DNA from: Yeguia hominis
GTDB taxonomy: Bacteria; Bacillota; Clostridia; Oscillospirales; Acutalibacteraceae
Reading direction: 5' to 3'
NCBI RefSeq assembly: GCF_014384705.1
Contig: NZ_JACRSN010000012.1
Coordinates: forward strand, 1 to 64,000
Length of the DNA stretch: 64,000 nucleotides
Shown: piece after piece, positions 25,806 through 34,465 of the stretch
How the letters are laid out: the number at the start of each line of letters is the position of its first letter
How positions within the stretch are numbered: the stretch's first letter is position 1
The notes under the pieces: generated by a model
What the model was told of the DNA's origin: nothing
The model's input: the letters and a program-made list of their open reading frames with translations, nothing else
Databases searched by the model: none
Program-made: the position numbers and the translations under genes

Positions 25806-27397
25806 AGGTCCTTTTAAAAAAGCAGATGACAGAAATTTTCCGAAGCTATTTTTATGACCCGAAGAAAAATCGGGCGCGTTCCAAGGGCGCGACACTTGCG
25901 TATATCCTGCTTTTCATTGTGTTGATGGTGGGCCTTCTCGGCGGGATGTTTTCCTATCTTTCGTATTCTGTCTGCGGCGCGATGGCGGCTGCGGGAATGG
26001 ACTGGCTGTATTTTGCGATTATGGGTTTGCTCTCCATTTTGTTGGGCGCGTTTGGCAGCGTGTTCAATACCTATTCGGGCCTTTATCTTGCCAAAGATAA
26101 TGACCTTCTGCTTTCGATGCCGATTCCGGTAAAGGTGATCATGACTGCCAGACTGCTCGGCGTGTACCTGATGGGCCTGATGTATTCCGGCGTGGTGATC
26201 CTTCCGGCGGTGATCGTTTATTGGGTTATGGTTTCGGCAAGCGCCGGCGTGATTTTCGGTTCTTTGCTTCTTCTGCTGCTGGTTTCCATTTTTGTGTTGA
26301 CGCTTTCCGCGGCGCTTGGATGGGTGGTTGCGAAAATTAGCTTAAAACTCAAAAATAAAAGCTTTATCACGGTGTTCATTTCTTTGGTGTTTATTAGCGC
26401 CTACTACTTTTTCTACTTTAAGGCACAGACCGTGATCAATGATTTAATTGCAAATGCGGCTGCTTACGGTGAGAAAATTAAAGGTGCAGCCTATCCGGTT
26501 TATCTTTTTGGCAGCGTTGCGGTCGGAGATGGTGTTGCAATGCTGCTGGTGTCGGTAGTGATTCTGCTGTTGTTTGCGCTGATGTGGATTTTGATTTCCC
26601 GCAGTTTTTTGAAAATCGCAACCGCTTCCGGACGTACCGCCAAAAAGGTATACAAAGAACACGCCGCAAAGCAGAAGGGCATTCACGCCGCGCTGCTTTC
26701 CAAAGAGTTTTCCCGTTTTACAGCCAGCCCGAACTATATGCTCAACTGCGGTCTCGGAATTCTGCTGCTGCCGATTGCGGGAATCGCCCTGCTGGTCAAG
26801 GGCGGAGAGCTGATTTCTGCACTGAATCAGGTGTTCGATACAGAAACAGGCATCACGCCGATGCTCTTTTGTGCGGTAATCTGTATGCTGGCTTCCATGA
26901 ATGATATGGCGGCACCTTCGATTTCGCTGGAGGGCAGGAGTTTATGGCTTTTGCAGTCTCTTCCGGTAACGCCGTGGCAGGTCTTGCAGGCAAAGCTGGA
27001 GGTGCAGCTGATTTTGACAGGACTGCCGGTGCTGTTCTGCAGTTTGTGTATTGCCCTGATTTATCCGTATTCCGGGGTGCAGATGCTCCTTACCCTCTTG
27101 CTTTTGCTGCTGTATGTGCTGTTTTCGGCGCTGCTCGGGCTGTTTATCGGACTAAAGATGCCGAATCTGGTATGGACCAATGAAATTACGCCGATCAAGC
27201 AAAATACCGGCGTCATGCTGGCGCTGCTGAATGGTTCTCTCTATGCCGTGATCCTGTTTATCGGATATGTTATAGTGGGATATCAGCTGGGCTTTTCGGG
27301 ATACCTGCTTTGCTTTATTGCAGTAACGTTGGCGCTGGTAGTGTTGCTTTACAGATGGCTGAAAAAGAAGGGCGGCCAAGTGTTTGCCGCGTTATAA
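25799..27397 (+). CDS. Large ABC-2-type permease
   Basis: 532 residues with about 12 predicted membrane helices, starting after a short cytosolic segment (MLKVLLKKQMTEIFRSYF). A conserved block DNDLLLSMPIPVKVIMTARL marks the family of ~530-residue permeases partnered with SHGMKQ-type ATPases in Clostridia. Substrate unknown. Overlapping start with the ATPase gene shows coupled translation. A second ABC pair follows 88 bp downstream. Confidence 0.85.
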   Translation: MLKVLLKKQMTEIFRSYFYDPKKNRARSKGATLAYILLFIVLMVGLLGGMFSYLSYSVCGAMAAAGMDWLYFAIMGLLSILLGAFGSVFNTYSGLYLAKDNDLLLSMPIPVKVIMTARLLGVYLMGLMYSGVVILPAVIVYWVMVSASAGVIFGSLLLLLLVSIFVLTLSAALGWVVAKISLKLKNKSFITVFISLVFISAYYFFYFKAQTVINDLIANAAAYGEKIKGAAYPVYLFGSVAVGDGVAMLLVSVVILLLFALMWILISRSFLKIATASGRTAKKVYKEHAAKQKGIHAALLSKEFSRFTASPNYMLNCGLGILLLPIAGIALLVKGGELISALNQVFDTETGITPMLFCAVICMLASMNDMAAPSISLEGRSLWLLQSLPVTPWQVLQAKLEVQLILTGLPVLFCSLCIALIYPYSGVQMLLTLLLLLLYVLFSALLGLFIGLKMPNLVWTNEITPIKQNTGVMLALLNGSLYAVILFIGYVIVGYQLGFSGYLLCFIAVTLALVVLLYRWLKKKGGQVFAAL

Positions 27398-27485
27398 GAA
27401 AAATCGCTTCTATTCATAATATGGCGGATCAGTAGAAATAACAGGCAGTTGATGCTTTGACCGAAAGCAGAACGGAGGGAATACA

Positions 27486-28400
27486 GTGGAGCATGTGATC
27501 GAAATTAGCCAGCTGCAAAAACAGTTTGGCAGCGTCAAAGCGGTGCAGGATTTGAGCTTCCACGTGAAAGAGGGAGAGCTGTTTGCCTTTTTGGGCGTGA
27601 ATGGTGCGGGAAAATCCACAACCATCAACATTCTCTGCGGGCAGCTGAAAAAGGACGGCGGCGAAGTGGCAATCTGCGGGATGGATCCGGAGACGAATCC
27701 GGATGCAGTGCACCGGAGCCTTGGCGTAGTATTTCAAAATTCTGTGCTTGATCAGCAGTTGTCGGTGCAGGAAAACCTGAAAAGCCGGGCTGCTCTTTAT
27801 GGAATCCATGGAAATGCGTTCCAAAAGCGCCTTGCGGAGCTGACGGCATTGCTGGATTTTAAATCTTTGCTGAAACGTCCGGTCGGAAAGTTATCCGGCG
27901 GTCAGCGCAGACGGATCGATATCGCCAGAGCGTTACTGCACAACCCCAAAATTCTGATTTTGGACGAACCGACCACAGGACTTGATCCGCAGACCCGGAA
28001 CCTTTTGTGGCAGGTGATCGGCAGGCTTCGGAAAGAAGAAAAGATGACGGTTTTTCTGACGACGCACTATATGGAAGAGGCGGCGGATGCAGATTATGTG
28101 ATCCTTTTGGATCAGGGGAAAATTGCCGCAGAGGGGACGCCGCTGCAGCTGAAAAATACCTATACCGGGGATTTTATCACGCTTTATGGTGTGGAAGAAG
28201 CGGATGTCCAAAAGCTGGGCACCCCGATAGAAAAGCTCCGGGACGCCTATCGGGTTTCGGTGCCGAATACGGCCGCGGCGACAAAGTTGATTTTACAGCA
28301 TCCGGAGCTGTTTCGGGATTATGAAATCACAAAAGGAAAAATGGACGATGTGTTTCTTGCCGTCACAGGGAAAAAACTGACAGGAGGTGCAAAAGAATGA
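27486..28400 (+). CDS. ABC transporter ATP-binding protein (DrrA-like)
   Basis: 304 residues from a GTG start 8 bases after GGAGGG. Walker A GVNGAGKSTTIN, signature LSGGQRRRIDIARAL, Walker B ILILDEPTTGLDP and H-loop FLTTHYMEEA. It has the ~80-residue C-terminal extension typical of DrrA/NatA-type exporters. The last codons overlap the next permease by four bases. The pair probably exports a hydrophobic compound or antibiotic. Confidence 0.92.
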   Translation: MEHVIEISQLQKQFGSVKAVQDLSFHVKEGELFAFLGVNGAGKSTTINILCGQLKKDGGEVAICGMDPETNPDAVHRSLGVVFQNSVLDQQLSVQENLKSRAALYGIHGNAFQKRLAELTALLDFKSLLKRPVGKLSGGQRRRIDIARALLHNPKILILDEPTTGLDPQTRNLLWQVIGRLRKEEKMTVFLTTHYMEEAADADYVILLDQGKIAAEGTPLQLKNTYTGDFITLYGVEEADVQKLGTPIEKLRDAYRVSVPNTAAATKLILQHPELFRDYEITKGKMDDVFLAVTGKKLTGGAKE

Positions 28401-29296
28401 CCGGTTTGGGCGCGCTGATCGGGCGCAACACAAGGTTGTATTTTAAAGATAAAGGCATGTTCTTTACCTCTTTGATTACACCGGTGATTCTGCTGGTGTT
28501 ATATGGCACCTTCTTGAACAATATTTACGAAGATTCCTTTCGTTCTGCCTTGGAGGCCGCCGGAGCGTCGGTTTCGGATGAAACGCTGCATGGCTGCGTA
28601 GGAGGCCAGCTGATTTCCTCTTTGCTGGCGGTCAGTTGTGTCACGGTCGCATTTTGCTCGAATCTTTTGATGGTGCAAGATAAGGTCAGCGGTGCGCGCC
28701 GCGATCTGACGATCGCACCGCTGAAGCCTGCGACATTGGCGCTGAGCTATTATTTGTCCACAATGCTGACAACGCTGATCATCTGTTTTGCAGCAACGGG
28801 TATCTGTCTGGGATATTTGGCCATAGTCGGCTGGTATTTGTGTGCAGGAGATGTAGCGGCGCTGCTGGCAGATGTGGTGCTGCTTGTACTGTTTGGGACG
28901 GCGCTTTCCTCCTGTTTGATTTTTCTGCTCTCCACCAGCGGCCAGGCGAGTGCAATCGGGACCGTGGTCAGCGCAGGATACGGATTTCTCTGCGGGGCAT
29001 ATATGCCGATTTCCAATTTTTCTGACGGGCTGCAGAAGGTGCTTTCCTTTTTGCCCGGTACATATGGAACTTCGCTCCTGCGGAATCATACACTGCGCGG
29101 CGTGTTTGCGGAAATGGCCCGGGTCGGCTTTCCGGAAGAAGTCGTGGAAGCAATCCGCGACAGTGTCGACTGCAATCTGTATTTTTTTGGAACCGCAGTC
29201 GGGATTCCTACCATGTATGCGATTTTGATTGGCGCCATTGCAGTGCTTGTGGGGCTGTATGTAGTGCTCAATGTCACCGTGAAAAAGCGTGCATAA
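28397..29296 (+). CDS. ABC-2-type permease (DrrB-like)
   Basis: 299 residues, six predicted membrane helices with a long first extracellular loop (residues ~50-75). The mid-protein block MVQDKVSGARRDLTIAPLKP is typical for ABC-2 permeases, where a short amphipathic segment precedes helix 2. It overlaps the ATPase gene by four bases (ATGA), so both are one unit. No terminator is obvious before the next, frameshifted gene 90 bp on. Confidence 0.88.
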   Translation: MTGLGALIGRNTRLYFKDKGMFFTSLITPVILLVLYGTFLNNIYEDSFRSALEAAGASVSDETLHGCVGGQLISSLLAVSCVTVAFCSNLLMVQDKVSGARRDLTIAPLKPATLALSYYLSTMLTTLIICFAATGICLGYLAIVGWYLCAGDVAALLADVVLLVLFGTALSSCLIFLLSTSGQASAIGTVVSAGYGFLCGAYMPISNFSDGLQKVLSFLPGTYGTSLLRNHTLRGVFAEMARVGFPEEVVEAIRDSVDCNLYFFGTAVGIPTMYAILIGAIAVLVGLYVVLNVTVKKRA

Positions 29297-29388
29297 AAAC
29301 GTTATCGCAGTTTGGCACAAAGTCGTCTTGACAATCGAAAGATCTAGGATTACAGCATACAGAATGGCAGAAAGGATGGCGGCAGGAT

Positions 29389-29998
29389 ATGAAAGTTCCG
29401 TTTGAAGAACGTCTTCCCTATCCGCTTTTAGCGCTTTTGGTGCTGGCTGTTTTTTATGGGATTTATTTTACAAAAATGCTGCTGCAAAAACGGGCGGGCA
29501 TTCAGACGCGCCAGATTGAACGCAGAAAAGAGCGTCGTGTGCATACGGTAGAAGTCCTGATGTCGGTTGCGACGCTGGGGGTCGTGGCAGCGCAGTTGTT
29601 GTCCATCGTTTTTCAGTGGAACTGGATGCCTGCCAACGCACGGTTTACGGGATTTTGGATTGGAATGATCGGGGATGCGATCTTTTTGTGTTCTGTAATC
29701 TGCATGAAAGACAGCTGGCGTGCCGGCATTCCGGACGAAGACAAAACCAGACTGGTCACGGATGGAATTTATAAATTTAGCCGGAATCCGGCGTTTTTTG
29801 GGATTTGATCTGATGTATGTCGGTGTGTTGTTGCTGTATGGGGATTTCCTGACAACAGGATTTACCGTCTTTGCAGTCGTGATGCTGCATCTGCAGACTT
29901 TACAGGAAGAGTCCTATCTCGCAAAGACGTTTGGAAGCCCCTATTTGCAGTATCGGGCACAGGTGTTTCGCTATCTGGGCAGACGCAAGCCCCAATAA
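29389..29998 (+). pseudogene. ICMT-family membrane methyltransferase, single frameshift
   Basis: The first frame ends at KFSRNPAFFGI; the next frame continues LGFDLMYVGVLLLYGDFLTTGF and ends HLQTLQEESYLAKTFG with QYRAQVFRYLG. Joined, they give a 202-residue isoprenylcysteine-carboxyl-methyltransferase-like protein with four or five membrane helices and the conserved RNP-F-GF and HLQ-LQEE blocks. The break lies in TTTTTT at about 29797-29802; one T fewer restores the frame. It could be a real mutation, a phase-variable tract or a homopolymer sequencing error. Confidence 0.8.
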
Positions 29999-30129
29999 AA
30001 ATAGGATGCGAAATCGGAAAATTCGCAAGCTTCCGGATGGTCACACGGCGGAAATGGGTCTGGCGGCAGCGTGCCGGTTTATGCAGAGCAGCGCTGATCA
30101 AACAACATGTTCTGGAAAGGAAAGGGAGC

Positions 30130-30827
30130 ATGCGTACAGAAAAAATGGAGATTCATTCGATTCCCGCTGTTCTATATGGGGAGCCGAGCGAAACGGTGTG
30201 GCTTTTTCTTCAGGGGCAGGGCGGCTGCAAAGAAGAGGCGGGGCAGTTCGCTGAAGTTGCCGTACCTGCAGGAAGACAGGTGCTGGGAATCGATTTGCCG
30301 GACATGGCGCGAGGCGCGATGTGCCGGGATTTTATCCATGGGTGATCGTGCCGGAACTGCAAGCGGTACTGGAATGGATGCAGCCGCGGTGGAAAACCAT
30401 TTCTTTGCGGGCAAATAGTATCGGCGCATATTTTTCCATGCTTGCGCTGGCCGATCGGACAATTGAAAAAGCGCTGTTTGTGTCGCCGGTTGTGAATATG
30501 GAAAAGCTGATGCTGGACATGATGAATTGGGCTGGCGTGACAGAAGAGCAGCTTCGTCTGAAGGGCGAAATTCCGACAAGTTTCGGACAAACGCTTTCCT
30601 GGAACTATTTGTCTTGGGTACGGGAACATCCTGTCTCCGACTGGAAAACGCCGACCGCAGTCCTTTTCGCAGGGAAAGACCATCTGACCAGCCGGGAAAC
30701 GATGGGGAATTTTGTGAAGGACTGCCGTGCGGTGCTGACCGTCTATGAAGCGGGAGAGCATTGGTTCCATACACCGGAACAGCTGGCAGAACTCCGCAAG
30801 TGGGAGCAGAAGAATCTTGCTTGCTAA
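30130..30827 (+). pseudogene. Alpha/beta hydrolase, single frameshift
   Basis: The first part carries FLQGQGGCKEEAGQFAE and GIDLPD. After a break near 30303 the reading continues in another frame as ARRDVPGFYPWVIVPEL, SLRANSIGAYFSML (nucleophile elbow), a DHLT acid segment and GEHWFHT with the catalytic His. One missing base after CCGGA would restore a 232-residue protein (LPD/E-HGARRDVPGF). Substrate unknown. AAGGGAG precedes the ATG. Both this gene and its left neighbour have a single indel. Confidence 0.78.
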
Positions 30828-30940
30828 ATGCAGTCCGTGACCTGCTTACAACGGTTTGAAACGCCAGAAAGCGGAGGCCTTTTAACAACTGGATTGCATC
30901 GGCAAAAAATGAAGCATAGCTTTATTTGGAGGTGGCGGCG

Positions 30941-31429
30941 GTGGCAAAGAACGAGAAAAAAGACTTTAACGCAATGCTGCACAATCGGAAGGATATGCCC
31001 AAAATGCAAATCATTACGGATCCCAAAAGCGTTGCCAAGTACGGCGGAGACAGAATGTTTTTGGCACCGCCGGAGGATTATGATCATGTGATGAAACGAA
31101 TTCCTTCCGGCCGGGTCATTACAGTGGGAAAAATCCGCGAATTCTTTGCCCAAAAGAATGGTGCAGATTTTACAGATCCCATGACAGCGGGGATTTTTGT
31201 ATCGATTGCCGCCTGGGCAAGCGTCCAGCGAGCTGAGGATCCGACGCCGTATTGGAGGACGCTTAAGGCAAACGGCGAGTTAAACGAAAAGTATCCCGGC
31301 GGCATCGAGGCGCAACGAGAAAAGCTGGAGCAAGAAGGCCATACGATTTTGGAAAGAGGCCGGAAAATTAAAAAATATTTCGTGAAAAATTATGCGGATG
31401 TCCTGTTCGATTTGGATGCATCCGTCTAA
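30941..31429 (+). CDS. Alkyltransferase-like (MGMT-family) protein
   Basis: 162 residues from a GTG start that follows GGAGGTGG. The winged-helix DNA-binding part of O6-methylguanine methyltransferases is present (RIPSGRVITVGKIREFFAQ). The active-site segment reads TPYWRTLKANGEL where true enzymes have P-C-H-R, and the protein contains no cysteine at all. Such proteins (ATL family) bind alkylated bases and can hand them to excision repair, but cannot remove the alkyl group. The assignment to DNA repair is inference from the family. Confidence 0.75.
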   Translation: MAKNEKKDFNAMLHNRKDMPKMQIITDPKSVAKYGGDRMFLAPPEDYDHVMKRIPSGRVITVGKIREFFAQKNGADFTDPMTAGIFVSIAAWASVQRAEDPTPYWRTLKANGELNEKYPGGIEAQREKLEQEGHTILERGRKIKKYFVKNYADVLFDLDASV

Positions 31430-31449
31430 TACAGAGGGGAGGCGGCTGC

Positions 31450-31908
31450 ATGCCGGTTCAAATTGTCAGGCTGTCGGATTGCCCGGAAAAAATGGAGCAG
31501 GCGGCGCAATGGTTCCACGAAAAGTGGAAGATTCCGATTGGTGCGTATCGGGAAAGTATGGAAGCGTGCCTGCAAGGCGTTCATCCGGTTCCGCAGTGGT
31601 ATCTGGGTATGGAAGGCGACCGGATGATTGCGGGCTTAGGCGTGATTGAAAACGACTTTCACGTCAGGAAAGACCTTGCCCCCAATCTCTGTGCCGTATA
31701 TACGGAACCGGAGAAGCGCTGCCAAGGAATTGCAGGCGCATTGCTGCAGTATGCGTGCGACGATATGAAAAGGCAGGGGATTGATACCCTGTATCTGCTC
31801 ACAGACCATACCGGTTTTTACGAGCGGTATGGATTCCAGTTCCTCTGCATGGTGCAGCAGGAAGGCGCACATGCAGAGATGACAAGACTATATGTCCACA
31901 AAGCATGA
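31450..31908 (+). CDS. GNAT-family N-acetyltransferase
   Basis: 152 residues. The acetyl-CoA loop is seen as EKRCQGIAGALLQYA (the R/Q-x-x-G-x-G/A motif), followed by DTLYLLTDHTGFYERYGFQFL, the usual motif B with the Tyr. Substrate unknown. A ribosome site GAGGGGAGG precedes the ATG. It is 20 bp after the MGMT-like gene, probably co-transcribed, and is followed by a terminator. Confidence 0.88.
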   Translation: MPVQIVRLSDCPEKMEQAAQWFHEKWKIPIGAYRESMEACLQGVHPVPQWYLGMEGDRMIAGLGVIENDFHVRKDLAPNLCAVYTEPEKRCQGIAGALLQYACDDMKRQGIDTLYLLTDHTGFYERYGFQFLCMVQQEGAHAEMTRLYVHKA

Positions 31909-31975
31909 AATCCGGAATCAGCGCCCCTTGTCGCATGTGGTCAACCGGCAGGCCGGGTATTAAAAAAGGTATGAA

Positions 31976-32010
31976 AAAGCCAGCGTCTGAACAACGCTGG
32001 CTTTCTTTTT
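31976..32010 (+). terminator. Terminator after the GNAT gene
   Basis: An 11-bp stem (31976-31986 with 31994-32004) with a 7-base loop and a T-rich tail. The following 160 bases up to the convergent lysin gene hold nothing recognisable. Confidence 0.88.
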
Positions 32011-32171
32011 GCTGTTTTCCACACGGGGAAACTCCGTACTGCGCTTTCCGGCAAGCGTCCAGCGGCCGGCTGGCATGCCGCGCTTTCAGAGAAGCCAGTA
32101 TCTTGCTTAAGGCGCCCGCACATGTCGGTGGTTGCTGCCGCCTTTATCAGCTGTATGCCGATTTGCTTTTC

Positions 32172-33209
32172 TCAGATTGTCAGATAGCTTTTGTCAAAAT
32201 AAAGATAGGCTTCCGACCCGCGAAGCTCGACATGCAGCCAGCCGTTCGGCAGAATGGAGATCACCGTAAAGCGTTCTCCTTTTCCAATCTGATAAAGCAC
32301 CTTCCCTTCTAAAGACGGCGTTTCCCGCACATTGACCGCTGTCCCATTGCAAATTCCGGCCTTATATGCGCTTAGACCCTTTCGGCTCAGGTATTGATTG
32401 CTCATAAAGCCCGTTTGCGTTCCATGCCGGACCTTCGACCAGCCCCAGCCGTCATCGAGCAGCCAGACAACCGTTGTGCCTTCCGGCAGCGTCTTGAGAA
32501 TTTTGGCGCCCGTATGGGCGTCTTCCCGCAGGTTGACCCAATCTCCGGTCACCCGGCAGCTTTTCTCTGCTTTCGGATTTTCTGCTTTCGGCTTTTCCGC
32601 CGTGACACCGGATGCCTCATACAGATAATTTTGATCGACCGTGCCCGTAAATCCGGCTACTGTTTTGCTTCGCAAGAGGTTGGTGCTGCCTCCAAACTGC
32701 CACATCTGACAATCTGACGGCTTTTGGCTGCCCCATGATGCGATCCACAGTGCATATTTCGGGAACAGGGTCTTTGCGTCCATCCGGTCGCGGATCCAGT
32801 ATTCGCCGGTATAGACCCCCGCACGGTAGCCGGCTGCTTCTACCGCTTCGCACCAGGCTTTGACAATTCCGGTCAGGGCGCTGCGGCTGAGTGCCTGCTG
32901 GCTTTTGTCTTCGACATCCAGGTAGCACGGCAGGGAAAACTGTTTTCCCCGGATGCATTGCAGGAAAAATGCCGCTTCTTTCCGGGCTTCCGCTTCCGTT
33001 GTGGCATAGCTGTAATGATATGCCCCCAACGGAATTTTTTGCGCAGAAAATCCCCGGTAGTGTGTTTCAAACTGATTGTCCTTCTGACCGGATTCCCAGC
33101 CGAAAGATGCGCGCAGAATTGCGAACTGCACACCGCCTTCCTGCACCGCTTTTCTGTAGTCAACGCCGCTCTGCCAGCTTGAGACATCGACGCCAAATTG
33201 TTTCTTCAT
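32172..33209 (-). CDS. GH25 lysozyme with two SH3 domains (phage-type endolysin)
   Basis: 345 residues. Residues 1-190 form the GH25 muramidase fold: FGVDVSSWQ, LGAYHYSYA, YLDVEDKSQ (catalytic DxE) and WQFGG. A short repetitive linker (EKPKAENPKAEK) leads to two bacterial SH3 domains (residues ~215-275, DWVNLREDA-GAKILKTLPEG; and ~285-345, AVNVRETPSLEGKVLYQIGKG) that bind cell wall. No signal peptide, so release needs the holin. It is the last gene of a three-gene lysis cassette. Confidence 0.93.
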   Translation of the reverse strand: MKKQFGVDVSSWQSGVDYRKAVQEGGVQFAILRASFGWESGQKDNQFETHYRGFSAQKIPLGAYHYSYATTEAEARKEAAFFLQCIRGKQFSLPCYLDVEDKSQQALSRSALTGIVKAWCEAVEAAGYRAGVYTGEYWIRDRMDAKTLFPKYALWIASWGSQKPSDCQMWQFGGSTNLLRSKTVAGFTGTVDQNYLYEASGVTAEKPKAENPKAEKSCRVTGDWVNLREDAHTGAKILKTLPEGTTVVWLLDDGWGWSKVRHGTQTGFMSNQYLSRKGLSAYKAGICNGTAVNVRETPSLEGKVLYQIGKGERFTVISILPNGWLHVELRGSEAYLYFDKSYLTI

Positions 33210-33213
33210 ACCG

Positions 33214-33438
33214 CTACTTCCTTTCTAAATCTTCGATTCGATGGTTGAGAACCTTGATCTGCTCTTCAACTACCGGGATCCGCTTGGCAAAGTGATTGTG
33301 TTCCCGCACTTCGCGGGTCAACTCCTCCAGCTTAACCTCTGTCACCTTCTGGCCGGTTTTGATCCCGGAAAACACTCCGATTGCAGATCCGATGAGCGCC
33401 AGACCGCCTGTGATCAGCGCGATGAGAATTTCCGTCAT
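33214..33438 (-). CDS. Small membrane coiled-coil protein of lysis cassette
   Basis: 74 residues: one N-terminal membrane helix (ILIALITGGLALIGSAIGVF), then a charged coiled coil ending HNHFAKRIPVVEEQIKVLNHRIEDL. This topology is reversed relative to XhlA but similar to the small holin-associated proteins found between holin and lysin in phages of Clostridia. It overlaps the holin gene by four bases and precedes the lysin by four. A role in holin timing is inference. Confidence 0.7.
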   Translation of the reverse strand: MTEILIALITGGLALIGSAIGVFSGIKTGQKVTEVKLEELTREVREHNHFAKRIPVVEEQIKVLNHRIEDLERK

Positions 33439-33728
33439 TCTTTTTCTCCTCCTCCGCCGCCTGGCTCCCGGTATCCCAGCGCGCGGGCGCTGTCACAAAG
33501 CCCCACAGTTGTTGGATCCTGAATGAGATTCCAAATTGAAATGGCCGTTGCGCTCAGGATGGCGGGGTTTTCCGCAATTTTTTGAAGTGTTTCCCAAAGC
33601 TTTGCCCAGGTAGTCAGATCTTTCCACTCGATTCCCAGATACGTCAGTGCCGGCAGGAGCATTGCAGCGGCAAAATTCCACCAGAAAACCGGGTTTAGAA
33701 AGCGGACACGCCAGTTGATCTTTTTCAT
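33435..33728 (-). CDS. Phage holin (phi-LC3 type)
   Basis: 97 residues. The N-terminus KINWRVRFLNPVFWWNF and the C-terminal DPTTVGLCDSARALGY are the two conserved ends of the phi-LC3 holin family; two hydrophobic segments lie between. The tail is glycine- and glutamate-rich (EPGGGGGEKE). Holins open the membrane for the lysin at the end of phage infection. It is the first gene of the cassette. No tail, head or integrase genes are nearby. Confidence 0.88.
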   Translation of the reverse strand: MKKINWRVRFLNPVFWWNFAAAMLLPALTYLGIEWKDLTTWAKLWETLQKIAENPAILSATAISIWNLIQDPTTVGLCDSARALGYREPGGGGGEKE

Positions 33729-34323
33729 AGAACTTCCTCCTAAAATGCATTTTGACGGGAAGGCACCGCGTCCGTTCCGCTCAACGTCCGCTCCTGAAAG
33801 TGCGGCGCCTTCCGTCTACTTTTATTCTAGTAAAAGGAAATGGAAGATGCTCCCTGTTTTGGCTGTTTTTGAAAAATGAAAGGGCGTAAGAAAAGGACAG
33901 CTCACGGTACATCGAAAGCCGTCCTGTGAAAATTCCGTTTGCAGTACGACAACATACGGCAAAAAGGGCGTGAAAAGTCGCTTGCCTATTGCAAACGAAA
34001 CGGATTTATGCTACAGTATGACCAGATAAACTGATTCGGTCATATTTCAGGGGCGCATACGCGGGAGTTGCCTGCGCAGTACGGTCTTGTGCCAAAGGGC
34101 GGAATGAAATTGGCCGCTGCCGCCGTGTACGGACGGATTTGAACTGTTTCTGATTCAGGAGCAGCTCGACATCCTGTATCCGCAGGCATTGAAACCGCTG
34201 CTGCAGGCGGCTTGCAAAGAATAATTTCCATAAAAGCGGAAGGCCGCAGAGATGCGGCTTTTCAAAACCAAATCGGTTAGTTTGATCTAACTATGTGAGA
34301 AGCCATATGGAAAGGAGACTACC
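33729..34323. other. Intergenic stretch with gene remnant
   Basis: A long-range hairpin GGAAGGC (33770) / GCCTTCC (33804) lies in the leader of the lysis cassette. On the + strand, 34132-34224 encodes an in-frame 30-residue piece (DGFELFLIQEQLDILYPQAL...) ending in TAA with no start, evidently the tail of a lost gene. A short frame from 34324 (ATG after AAAGGAG) overlaps the methyltransferase gene and is not convincing as a gene. Confidence 0.5.
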
Positions 34324-34465
34324 ATGACTCGTATGATCGAGCACGGACAAAAAATGAAAACAGTCTCCAACCAGAAGACACGGCCGGAGAGAAGATACGC
34401 GGACGGGACCATCGAGACCGTGAAAAGGATCGCAGGACTTGTCTGCCGGAAAGGAGAAATCCCCT

